Part shown: positions 47,015 to 57,423 of the stretch, in pieces
How the letters are laid out: each line of letters opens with the position of its first letter
Position numbering within the stretch: the stretch's first letter is position 1
NCBI RefSeq assembly: GCF_018320785.1
Contig: NC_054875.1
Coordinates: 2,733,001-2,797,000, forward strand
Origin: Cheilinus undulatus
Taxonomy: Eukaryota; Chordata; Actinopteri; Labriformes; Labridae
Reading direction: 5' to 3'
Length of the DNA stretch: 64,000 bases
Notes under the pieces: generated by a model
Database searches by the model: none
The model's input: the letters and a program-made list of their open reading frames with translations, nothing else
Told to the model about the DNA's origin: nothing
Translations under genes and position numbers: made by a program

Positions 47015-47359
47015 CAGAGAGAAACGCTTCGTAATTTGAGACTCACAGAGGAAGTCAAGCGCCATGGTGGTACATCTCTGGCCTCCTGTCAGAAACTGCG
47101 CCTGTGCTCGTTGATTATCCTATCAAGAGACGCTAGGAAGACAGTTAGCAAAATGCAATAAGAAAACTCAGTGGAGTGTTCAAGAATCAGGCGTTTAGAG
47201 AGGAGGACACTGGAGGAGACACTTAGAATTAAAGACCTGACAGACCAGATACCAGGATGAAGCAACAAAGCTGTGAGTAATATTAAGAAGTAAGTAAATC
47301 AATCAATAAATAATAGTTCTGTTGGTTTAAGCATTTTTGCTGCATTCAGGTCTGGTATA

Positions 47360-47901
47360 CAGTCCTTAACAAATGTATTAGACCACCCTAACCCTAACCA
47401 AAGTCAGGTTTATCCCACAGCTGCCCTAAATTAACAGCATTGGTAACTACTAAAATCATTTTTGATGTTTCTGCAATGGTTAATACACCAATATGTAGAA
47501 GCTCTTTAACCCAAAGGATATTTTTAATGCTAAAATATAATTATTATTGTTATCCATGAATTTTCAAATTACTGATTTACAAAAAAACTGGAAAAACAGT
47601 AGAGCACATTAATATTTCTTGATTAATATGTCAAATTATAGTTATTTACTGTAATTCCTGAACAGAAAAATGAGTTTTAGTGTTTGAATGTTATGCTTGA
47701 TTCATTTCTGACTTCTCAGAGAAGCCCAGTGAGCCGGCTCAAATTTGGGTGAGTTCAGTTTGAAATTCCTCATTCCTGTTTAAAATGGTAAAACGTGGAG
47801 AGCTCAGTGAAAATGAAGAGTCTGCATTAAAGCACTTCATGATGCTGGATGGTCTCTGAGACAAATATGACAGGTGGTCTAATACATTTGTTAAAGCACT
47901 G
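47360..47901 (+). mobile_element. Tc1/mariner miniature element
   Basis: The ends CAGTCCTTAACAAATGTATT and, reversed, CAGTGCTTTAACAAATGTAT continue as inverted repeats through AGACCACC, about 29 bp in all. The target dinucleotide TA is present on both sides (47358-47359 and 47902-47903). Near the right end an ATG at 47786 starts MVKRGELSENEESALKHF before a stop, resembling the N-terminus of Tc1-like transposases. It is thus an internal-deletion derivative of an autonomous Tc1-like element. Confidence 0.9.
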
Positions 47902-47903
47902 TA

Positions 47904-49394
47904 CATACTTTTAACTCAACCAGTCACTAGTGAATCAGTGACTACTGTCACCTTATGCCTTTTGTAAATCTTTCTATTTAAAATAAACATTCAGTCAGCT
48001 CTTTAACATAATTTTGTCATGTAATGAGTTGATAATGTGTAATAAGTTAAAAAATTTAAGTTGACTGTGATAAGAGTTGCTCCTTGTGGCTGCTGCTGAT
48101 CCTTATTAAAGCCATCTTATTTTAATATTTGTTCACCGGCCAAACAAATGCAGATGTAAAAAAGGCATACTAATGTAACTTAACTCTCAGTGTAGTGACA
48201 TCTTCTGATGAACCTTACATACATATCAAATTGGGATTTTGTTGTAGCCCCTCCCCGAAGAAAAATGCTCCACCCGTCACTGCTTTTCAAAGATTAAAAC
48301 AGGTGTGTGGCTGTTTTATTCTGATTAGAGATCTGACCTAAAATCCCGCTGAATGATAAACCAGGAAAACTTTCACTGAGACAAGAAGACCAGAAAGAGT
48401 CTGAAAATGTGTCTGAGGATGAACCAGATGAATTCAGGGGGATAAAAAGGGACAGTTCAACTAAAGAGGACTGACTTTAGTCAAGATACCAGGACCCATT
48501 TCTCAGCCAAAAACCTAAGACTAGATCACCGATAGGCTCTGGATCCCCGCTCACGTCCGCTACAGTCATCATTCAGTCTGTCTGGAGCTCCTCCTGATTT
48601 TAAAATATGAATGTTTTTTACACTCAGTGGTCTATATTCATGTATGTAGTAATAATGGCATTCACTGGGACCAAACAATGAACGAGGTCTGTAAAATAAA
48701 ATCATTTCAACTGACATAAAGCAGTGAATATAAAAAATTATGTTGAAAGATAGGTGCAAAATGTATGCTTTTATCATGTTCTTCTTAGTGTCAAGTTAAT
48801 GTGTTCAATTGAGTCACTTTAGTTGGTCAGGCTAATGCTACAGCAGTATAATAAACTGCATGTCTGTTAAAGCAGAATAAAGGTGAAAAACATCTTTTAA
48901 ACAAATCTCTATCAATGAGCCAGTGCAGCTCACAATATAGCTATAATTTTAAACCAAAGAGAATAACTCTAATTTTATCACTAAAATAACAGAAAGTAGA
49001 TTCTGCTTCTGTGTTTTACTCATAAAATCTGGTTCATTTGTTGTCTAAGTGGTTTTTATTATCTGGACTTACATGAATATAGATCACTGAGTATAAAAAT
49101 ATTCATTAAATCAGTTTAATGTGATCGTTTGTGCTTTTTACCACTCACATCCTCCTCGTCTAGTTGTATTGCCCTACATAGAGAACTTGCCTCTCACAAT
49201 ATGGCGGTGACGTACAGCCAGCCAGTCAAAGAGGCGTCTACATATGTTATGTCTATGCATCACTACGGCACTACTTCCTGATCTCACAAACTACGGGGTG
49301 GGTCGAGGGTCATACAGAATGTGCACCTGTTAATTTTGAGATAAAAAATGAATGTTATTGTAATTTTTATTCTCTGATATCAGCATCGGTCAGT
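47904..49394. other. Non-coding stretch before the TRIM neighbourhood
   Basis: AT-rich, with no long frame, no recognised repeat family and no RNA gene. Confidence 0.5.
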
Positions 49395-49672
49395 CAAAGT
49401 TGTAAATGTCCTGTTTTATCTGGCTGTTATAAATCAGAGATCTGCTTTTATTACTGTTAAAGATGAACCAATGTAGAGGAGAAGTTGTACTGAAACCAGT
49501 TTCTCTTATTGTTGAACAGAGTCAGGACGCCCAGACAGCGTGGGAGAGCTTTCTGTGAACACGTTCAGAGGACTTTTAAAGGGATTTGGAGAGTTTTTCT
49601 ATAAAATGTCTCACAGAGAGAAGTCATGACTGACAAATCTGCTGTTTTTGAAAAGTACCTGAGTTGCCACCT
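49395..49672 (+). pseudogene. Truncated 5' end of a TRIM paralogue
   Basis: This stretch parallels 52340-52617, the leader and first codons of the intact TRIM gene: AAATGTCCTGTTTTATCTG, TGTAGAGGAGAAG, CGTGGGAGAGCTTTCTGTGA and ATGTCTCACAGAGAGAAGTC are shared. From ATG at 49626 it reads MTDKSAVFEKYLSCHL, against MTDKSAVLENFLSCHV in the intact copy. Similarity stops at 49673, exactly where the segmental duplication begins, so the RING domain is cut after its first Cys. Upstream leader divergence (roughly 15 percent) shows that this TRIM duplication is older than the minisatellite-block duplication. Confidence 0.85.
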
Positions 49673-51963
49673 GTTTTTATATGTATTTATGTTGTCACTC
49701 TGTTAAGTTACTGTTAAAGTTCAAATCTATAAATACTCAGGAATAAAACATCAGTGGATATGTAGGTGTTAGGTGTTTATTTAGACATAATAGTTAGACA
49801 TATATGACCCCAGTTAGGCCGTCCCAGTCTAACAGTCTGGCTCCGCCCCTCTTCTGGAGGACTGTAACTGCAGGTTGCAGTGGATATGTAGGTGTTGAAA
49901 GGGTATATGACCCCAGTTAGGCCGTCCCAGTCTAACAGTCTGGCTCCGCCCCTCTTCTGGAGGACTGTAACTGCAGGTTGAGTCATGAGAACAGATTATT
50001 TTACCAGCTCACATAAACCAGTAAAACCTCTGAAATCCTACTGAAGCAGGAGTATCATTAGACGTTAGGGTCAAAGGTCGGGTATTAAAGTCCACAGACA
50101 GGGTGAGTTATTATCAGCCGTACAAAGGAACAATGATTATAAATTACTGGTTCAAAAACAGCCGGAGACCAGATCCACTGCAGCCTGTCCAGACCCTCCT
50201 CCATCTAAGACCCTGCAACCCCTAATACGGGACGAGCTGTAGACAAATACCAGACCCTCCTCCATCAATGCACCAGACCCTCCTCCATCTAATACAGGCC
50301 CTCCTCTAATCCAATGACCAGACCTCCTCCATCTCATACCAGACCCTCCTCCATCCAATACCAGACCCTCCTCCATCCAATACCAGACCCTCCTCCATCT
50401 AATACCAGACCCTCCTCAATCCAATACCAGACCCTCCTCCATCCAATACCAGACCCTCCTCCATCTAATACCAGGCCCTCCTCAATCCAATACCAGACCC
50501 TCCTCCATCTCATACCAGACCCTCCTCCATCCAATACCAGACCCTCCTCCATCTAATACCAGACCCTCCTCAATCCAATACCAGACCCTCCTCCATCTCA
50601 TACCAGACCCTCCTCCATCCAATACCAGACCCTCCTCCATCCAATACCAGACCCTCCTCCATCTAATACCAGACCCTCCTCCATCCAATACCAGACCCTC
50701 CTCCATCTAATACCAGACCCTCCTCAATCCAATACCAGACCCTCCTCCATCTCATACCAGACCCTCCTCCATCTAATACCAGACCCTCCTCCATCCAATA
50801 CCAGGCCCTCCTCAATCCAATACCAGACCCTCCTCCATCTCATACCAGACCCTCCTCCATCTAATACCAGACCCTCCTCCATCCAATACCAGACCCTCCT
50901 CCATCTAATACCAGACCCTCCTCAATCCAATACCAGACCCTCCTTCATCTAATACCAGACCCTCCTCCATCCAATACCAGACCCTCCTCCATCTAATACC
51001 AGACCCTCCTCCATCTCATACCAGACCCTCCTCCATCCAATACCAGACCCTCCTCCATCTAATACCAGACCCTCCTCCATCTCATACCAGACCCTCCTCC
51101 ATCTAATACCAGACCCTCCTCCATCTAATACCAGACCCTCCTCCATCCAATACCAGACCCTCCTCCATCTAATACCAGACCCTCCTCCATCTAATACCAG
51201 ACCCTCCTCCATCTAATACCAGACCCTCCTCCATCTAATACCAGACCCTCCTCCATCTAATACCAGACCCTCCTCAATCCAATACCAGACCCTCCTTCAT
51301 CTAATACCAGACCCTCCTCCATCCAATACCAGACCCTCCTCCATCTAATACCAGACCCTCCTCCATCTAATACCAGACCCTCCTCCATCTCATACCAGAC
51401 CCTCCTCCATCTAATACCAGACCCTCCTCCATCTAATACCAGACCCTCCTCCATGAATCTAAAATCAAATCTAGTGAACTAAATATTTAGGAGCATCTCT
51501 TCTGAGGTAACGAGGCCAGGGAACTACAGAGGTCCATTTCATAGAGCAGGTTTAGTTCAACATAAACTAAAACACATTTTCAGCTCAGTAGACCTACCAT
51601 CCATGATCCTGTGTGATTAAAAGGCCTTTAATAATAAATCTATGTTCACTTTTATGTTTAAATTCAGCAGTAATTTTTAGACATGTTTAAGAGAAAATCA
51701 AAAACTTTGATCTCATCATTTGATGAGATTGAGGACATGAATGTATGAAATTTTAGAACTTGAATATTTTAACATTGATGACTTCAAACAATAAATATTT
51801 TTTTCTTTCTGTGGCTCTTAAACTTTTCTCAGGCTAATAAAAAAGTGAATACTTGATGTTTGTCTGCATGACAATGTCACAGTTTAGAGGATAAAGAACG
51901 TGGATCTGTTGTTGTCACCTGGTGAATCGGTCTATCTGGGCTCCATTAGTGATGCCTTAGTCA
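49673..51963. repeat. Segmental duplication, copy 1
   Basis: The sequence from GTTTTTATATGTATTTATG to GATGCCTTAGTCA recurs at 56827-63037, and the part from 51966 to at least 52080 recurs from 63893 to the window end. The 500 bp after the minisatellite differ from copy 2 by about one base, so the duplication is recent or homogenised. It contains a 103-bp tandem doubling (units starting 49801 and 49904) that is single in copy 2, and the shorter of the two 22-bp arrays. Confidence 0.95.
50262..51452. repeat. 22-bp minisatellite, short array (~54 units)
   Basis: The unit is TACCAGACCCTCCTCCATCT plus AA, with three main junction variants (CTAATAC, CCAATAC, CTCATAC) and a CTCAATCC version. The plus strand is pyrimidine-rich, and the minus strand carries GGAGGAGGG runs. 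As 22 is not a multiple of three, all minus-strand frames cycle through EEGLVLDGGGSGI/WRRVWYW; these frames are not genes. The left edge mixes array units with flank sequence (see findings). Confidence 0.97.
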
Positions 51964-52551
51964 GCTGACCTCTACAGCTGACTAGTCCTCTTCTTCCTCT
52001 GTGTCTGTTCTGCTTCATCTTCATGTCTAACGCCTGCATCAGCCACTTTAGGCCTCTCCTACACTCTCAGATGGCTGATGTGTTTCTCACATTGACTTTG
52101 ACCTGCAGGAGGATGAGTGAGACTAACTGGTAGCCAGGGTGTTGAACTTTCAAGGCCAGTGTTTCTGTGAACCAAGTGTGCTGAATAATGACGTTTCAGT
52201 TTAGTGAGAGCAGAGTTGTACTTGGAGTTAGCTTCAAATTCTCACGCCTGTGTCCACAGCTCTGTGTTTGAGTGTTTACTGTTGAGATGATCTGGAAGAA
52301 GAGGTTTGAACATTTTCTTGTTTGGTTCTTACAGAATTCAAAGGTCATCAAATGTCCTGTTTTATCTGCCTGTTATAAAATAATCTGCTTTTATTACAGT
52401 TAAAACTTAACAGATGTAGAGGAGAAGCTGCAGTGAAAATCAGTTGGTGATTTTGTTTAGCAGAACCACGTCAGCCAGACAACGTGGGAGAGCTTTCTGT
52501 GAACACGTTCAGAGGACTTTTAAAGGGATTTGGAGAGTTTTTTTTTATAAA

Positions 52552-52575
52552 ATGTCTCACAGAGAGAAGTCATGA
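52552..52575 (+). other. uORF overlapping the TRIM start codon
   Basis: ATG at 52552 encodes MSHREKS and its TGA stop overlaps the TRIM start as ATGA (52572-52575). The truncated paralogue at 49606-49629 keeps the identical arrangement. This layout permits termination-reinitiation and could tune TRIM translation, provided the leader is transcribed. Confidence 0.5.
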
Positions 52576-54020
52576 CTGACAAATCTGCTGTTTTAGAGAA
52601 CTTCCTGAGCTGCCACGTGTGCTCGGAGACTTTCAAAGATCCCGTGTCTCTGAGCTGCAACCACAGCTTCTGTTCCAGCTGCCTGAAGGAATTCTGGGAA
52701 AAAGCTCAGAACAAAAACTGTCCCATTTGTAAAAGAAAATGCTCAAAGGATAACCTAATAGTGAACTTTGGTCTGAAGGAACTAGCCGACTCTTTTGCTG
52801 GCAGACAGAAAGATGGATCATCTGAGGCTGAAGGAGAGAAGAAGGTGGAGCTGGTGTGTCAGAAACATCCAGAAGAGCCCAGATTATTCTGTAAAGATGA
52901 GGACAGAGTCCTGTGTCCTGTCTGTGAGTCTTCTCTTCACCACAGTCATAAAGTGGTTCCTGTAGAAGAAGCCGTCAGTGAGGTGAAGGAGCAGCTGAAA
53001 TCTGACTTAAAGTCTCTGCAGGACAAGAGAGACCAATACCAACAAACAGAGAAGACGTACCATGAAATGATCCAACACTCCAAGAAGCAGCTGGTGTGGA
53101 CGGAGAGGAAGATCAGAGCAGAGTTCAAGAAGCTCCAGCAGCTCCTGAAAGAGGAAGAGGAGTCCAGGCTGGCGGCTGTGAGGGAGGAAGAGGAGACGAA
53201 GATGAAGACGGTGAGCAGAGAGATGAAGAAGATTCAGGAGCAGATCTCCTCTCTGTCTCAGAGTATCGGTGCTGTTGAAGAAGAGCTGCAGAAACACAGC
53301 GTGTCCTTCCTCAGCAGTTATAAAGACACTCAGAGCAGAGCCAGAGCCCGCTGCTCCGTGTCCCATCCACAGCTGGTCTCCGGAGCGCTGATCCATGTCA
53401 GCAAACACGTTGGCAACCTGTCTGTCCAAGTGTGGGAGAAGATGAAGGACAGGCTCAGCTTCAGTCCAGTCATTCTGGACCCAAACACTGCAAACAGCAG
53501 TCTCTATCTGTCTGATGATCTGACCTCTGTGAGAAAAGGAGACACAAAGCAGCAGCTTCCTGATAATCCAAAGAGAAACACTTATTATCCTACTGTTCTG
53601 GGCTCTGAGGGCTTCAGCTCAGGGAAACACAGCTGGGATGTGGAGGTGGGAGACCATCCTCGCTGGAATTTGGGTTTGGCTAAAGAGTCAGTGGACAGGA
53701 AGGGAGAGAGATTTGCTACACCGGAATATGGAATCTGGTGTTTATTATACAGGGATGGAAAATACACAAATGGTCTTGGTCACACTGTCAGAGTGAAGAA
53801 GAGTCCTCAGAGGGTCCGAGTCCAGCTGGACTATGACATTGGGAAGGTTTCCTTCTATGACCCTGAAGACATGACTCTCATCTACACTCACAGAGACACT
53901 TTCACTGAGAAACTCTTCCCTTGCTTCTATGTTGGAGAGTCTGGTGATGCTAAAACATCAGAAATCCAAATCTGTCCCCGTCAGATGTCTGTGATGTTCA
54001 TGGAGGGCGCCAAGGTCTGA
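52572..54020 (+). CDS. TRIM E3 ubiquitin ligase, RING/B-box/coiled-coil/PRY-SPRY, 482 aa
   Basis: A single-exon frame. The RING finger has Cys14, Cys17, Cys29, His31, Cys34, Cys37, Cys50 and Cys53 in C3HC4 spacing. The B-box type 2 uses Cys96, His99, Cys107, an acidic residue at about 110, Cys115, Cys118, His123/124 and His126. A coiled coil rich in Glu, Lys and Gln runs from about 130 to 250. PRY-SPRY spans about 296-475, with the family landmarks LDPNTAN, WDVEVG and LDYDIGKVSFYD. Length is usual for fish TRIM35-like / zinc-binding-protein-A33-like proteins, cytoplasmic RING ligases in lineages expanded by tandem duplication and often linked to antiviral or inflammatory signalling. The PRY-SPRY would bind the target and the RING an E2. 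All key residues are present, so it looks functional. Its exact orthologue is not assigned. Confidence 0.95.
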   Translation: MTDKSAVLENFLSCHVCSETFKDPVSLSCNHSFCSSCLKEFWEKAQNKNCPICKRKCSKDNLIVNFGLKELADSFAGRQKDGSSEAEGEKKVELVCQKHPEEPRLFCKDEDRVLCPVCESSLHHSHKVVPVEEAVSEVKEQLKSDLKSLQDKRDQYQQTEKTYHEMIQHSKKQLVWTERKIRAEFKKLQQLLKEEEESRLAAVREEEETKMKTVSREMKKIQEQISSLSQSIGAVEEELQKHSVSFLSSYKDTQSRARARCSVSHPQLVSGALIHVSKHVGNLSVQVWEKMKDRLSFSPVILDPNTANSSLYLSDDLTSVRKGDTKQQLPDNPKRNTYYPTVLGSEGFSSGKHSWDVEVGDHPRWNLGLAKESVDRKGERFATPEYGIWCLLYRDGKYTNGLGHTVRVKKSPQRVRVQLDYDIGKVSFYDPEDMTLIYTHRDTFTEKLFPCFYVGESGDAKTSEIQICPRQMSVMFMEGAKV

Positions 54021-55715
54021 GTGATGGAGCAGCAGATCAGTTCAGCTGTGAGATGATGCTTTTTCCAACGCCGGCTGTTCTCTAAAGTTAAGTCCTTTTT
54101 CTCTCTCAGGGATTTCCAGAAGGTTCTTCATCAGTTTGGTTTGATTTCTGAAGATCTGAATGAAGGAGGCGGTTCTTGTTCAGCATAAATGTTGTCATTA
54201 TTATTGTGTGAATCAGGTTGAACTAAATGTTGTTTTGTGCTGTAAACCTGCTGATAGGACTGGGACCATTTAGATTCCCTAGAATAACGCCTGATTCACA
54301 AATGTTGTATTTTCTAAGGAGGAGCAGGTTTTATATTTGTGTCAGGGATGAACCATATTATCAGCATGATATTGATATCAGCAGATCTGAGAATATTTAA
54401 CTGAAATATCAGGTTTAAATATCAGCGTATGAATGAGTGAGTCTGTAGTTTTATTCAGGACCAGCAGACCTGTGTCAGCTCTAGTCTTTTTCTTTGGTCA
54501 TCCTTAAACTTTAAAGTGTTTTAAGGACTGAAGTTTTAAACATTTATAGATCAGTATCAGCTAAAATTAATCTGTAAATATCAGGTATCAGCAATGATCT
54601 AATCTGGTGTTGATCCAAAAATGCAAGTTCATTAAACTCTCTTGTCCATGCATTCTGTTATTTACATTTTTACACAGCGCTCCAACTTTTTTGAAACTTG
54701 GGTTATGATCAAAAATACCACTTTCTTTAAGCTTATGTGTGTCTGCTTTAGGCTTTTATCTAAAGGGCTTTGCTAAATTGGTGCTTCTTTAAATGTTTCT
54801 TTTTAAATGTTTTATGGAGGTTTTTCTTGTCTTTTATGTTTTATTCATCTGTTTATTTTCTCTTTAAGTCAGCAGCTGTTTAAGTTGTTCTCTTCTATTA
54901 GCCTATACATGTATCTTGGTTTAATCCTCTCTTTTGTGTAGGTCTTTTTTAGTTATTGGGATTTTTATGGCCTGTCTTGAAAGTACTAATAATAATATCT
55001 TGAATTTATATAGCGCCTTTCAAGAAACCCAAGGACACTTTACAGGAACACGTAGAAAAGCATTGTCAATGTTGGTTTTGTTCAGTGTTATGTAAATAAA
55101 CTTTATTATATTTAATCTGCACAGACACCTTTCATGATGTCTTCCGTGTGTATTTAAATTCATTACTGGTGATTTCACTGTGATAAGAATCATTGTTAAG
55201 ACAGAGCTTTTATTTTGAAATCTTAAATCTTTTTGGCGGGAACCACTCTGTCTAAATTGACGTTTTCATATGCGTCACTATGGTTACCAAGATCCAAATT
55301 CACCTGCCCCATTGTTTCAAACGGAGCATGTTCTTTAACCTAACTAAACCATCTTTAATAATCATGTTGGGGTTTAAAACTAGAGGATGGTCGACTATTT
55401 CAGAGAAAGATTCATTCAAACAACATCTAGCTCTTTTTTATTCCCCATTTAAGTCCTCTTGGCCTCAGAACTACCATTTTATCTTTTTATTTTATTTGTA
55501 TGTCGTTATAACGAAAGAGAAATGTTTTTCAAACGTCATAACAACTAATTGTTGATAATGGCAGCAGTGATGTAAAGTGAGTTTTGACAATAATTTATCT
55601 TTCTCTTGTGAGGGATCCATAAAGTCAAACAAACAAGCAAATGAATAAATAAATAAATAAAAATCACTTTCTTGACATGCAGCTGCAAGCCTCCTCCGTG
55701 TAATGCAGTCATTTG
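54021..55715. other. TRIM 3' flank
   Basis: The probable 3' UTR comes first. A short retroposon-like segment follows at about 55000-55105 (TTGAATTTATATAGCGCCTT, CAAGGACACTTTACAGGAA), with an AATAAA at 55095-55100 that might serve as poly(A) signal. No further gene is recognised. Confidence 0.5.
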
Positions 55716-55729
55716 GCGCCACCTGCTGG
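55716..55729 (-). promoter_or_regulatory. CTCF-like motif (reverse), copy 1
   Basis: The reverse complement reads CCAGCAGGTGGCGC, a perfect core match. It sits in a longer repeated context beginning TAATGCAGTCATTTGG that recurs 400 bp downstream. Confidence 0.5.
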
Positions 55730-56115
55730 TTGATTAACTAATTACCTCAACAAGACGTCAAAGTCCAGTTGTTGTAAAAAAGATAGTAGAGTGGAGCATC
55801 TCTATTCCATTTTGTCTGTTATAAGATGATAAATAGGAGAGAATACAGGTAGACTGGGACAGTTTTTGCTGCAGGTCTGCTTTCCTAATGTGTGAAAATG
55901 AAATATGATATTTGGCTCAATGTTGACACAACTGACACAAAACTAATCTGGCATTTAGAATTCACTTTTATACCTTTGCTTTCATTACAAATTTCAAACA
56001 GATGAGTTAAAATGCTGCTCTCACTAAAATGAGTGTCAAAGGTGAGAGCTGTCGTGTTCATCTACTTCTAGAACCCTCACTCTGCCGGCCTGCTCTGTTT
56101 TAATGCAGTCATTTG

Positions 56116-56129
56116 GCGCCACCTGCTGG
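56116..56129 (-). promoter_or_regulatory. CTCF-like motif (reverse), copy 2
   Basis: The core and the surrounding stretch of about 34 bp (56101-56134) are identical to the copy at 55701-55734, while the sequence between them is not otherwise duplicated. Confidence 0.5.
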
Positions 56130-56639
56130 TTGATCAATGAATGTCCTCCAACAGAGTAGACACATGAATGGGGTAAAAGAAACAAAAGATCTGTGGTTTC
56201 CAGACTTTTCTGCCTCCCTTTGGCAGGTGAAAATAACTTCCAGCCCCCTCATCTGTCCCCATGCATAAATGTATGATGATATACTCAGAAGATCCTGTCT
56301 CAGAGGCAGAAGAGAGACATACGGCTCTCTCTAACTCACATTGTTGTACAGGTGAAATGAACCGTCATATTTTCTCATCTTCATTTACTCTGTGAGGACT
56401 TCTAGTTGAAATTCATCGTTAGCTGCTACTGTAGCACAGCACAGGCAGCAGCAGTAAGCATTGTTGAACAGGAGAATTGATCAGTTATGTAGCACTCCAC
56501 CTCTTTATTTATCTCTAAGAAAGAAACCTTATAAAGCCAGTGGACTGTTCAGATTCCACGTCTGTCAGCAGAGGTTGAAAATATATGCAGTTACTTTGTT
56601 AGAATCTGTTTTCACTTCGACAATTAAGAGATTTAAATG

Positions 56640-56680
56640 TTAAAATAAAAATAACAACAATAATAGCAATAACATTAATA

Positions 56681-56721
<41 letters not shown>

Positions 56722-56725
56722 CTAA
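56640..56725. repeat. (TAA)n microsatellite
   Basis: Imperfect AATAAC/AATAGT units pass into a clean (AAT)n run at about 56683-56720. Confidence 0.9.
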
Positions 56726-57423
56726 CAATAATAATATTGTAATTATCATTATTAAAATGACAATTATAATAAGTAATAATAGATTTATAAAATCAATAAA
56801 TGGTTCAAGCATCCAGGTGGTGAATAGTTTTTATATGTATTTATGTTGTCACTCTGTTAAGTTACTGTTAAAGTTCAAATCTATAAATACTCAGGAATAA
56901 AACATCAGTGGATATGTAGGTGTTAGGTGTTTATTTAGACATAATAAGTGAAATCAGAAAGGGTTAAAAATGCTCTTCATTCCTGTGTGTTTTCACACCA
57001 GGTTACCCTTATATGACCCCAGTTAGGCCGTCCCAGTCTAACAGTCTGGCTCCGCCCCTCTTCTGGAGGACTGTAACTGCAGGTTGAGTCATGAGAACAG
57101 ATTATTTTACCAGCTCACATAAACCAGTAAAACCTCTGAAATCCTACTGAAGCAGGAGTATCATTAGACGTTAGGGTCAAAGGTCGGGTATTAAAGTCCA
57201 CAGACAGGGTGAGTTATTATCAGCCGTACAAAGGAACAATGATTATAAATTACTGGTTCAAAAACAGCCGGAGACCAGATCCACTGCAGCCTGTCCAGGA
57301 TGTCCTCAAGACCCCTGCAACCCCAAACGGGACGAGCTGTAGACAAAAATGTCTTTAATGCTCCGCGGCATTTCACAGGGCCGTCTCCTCTAATGTGACG
57401 GTCCAGGTCCAGAACCTCCTTCA

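Noticed and set aside
52633-53767. Several frames antisense or offset within the TRIM gene
   Set aside because: Shadows of the TRIM coding frame.
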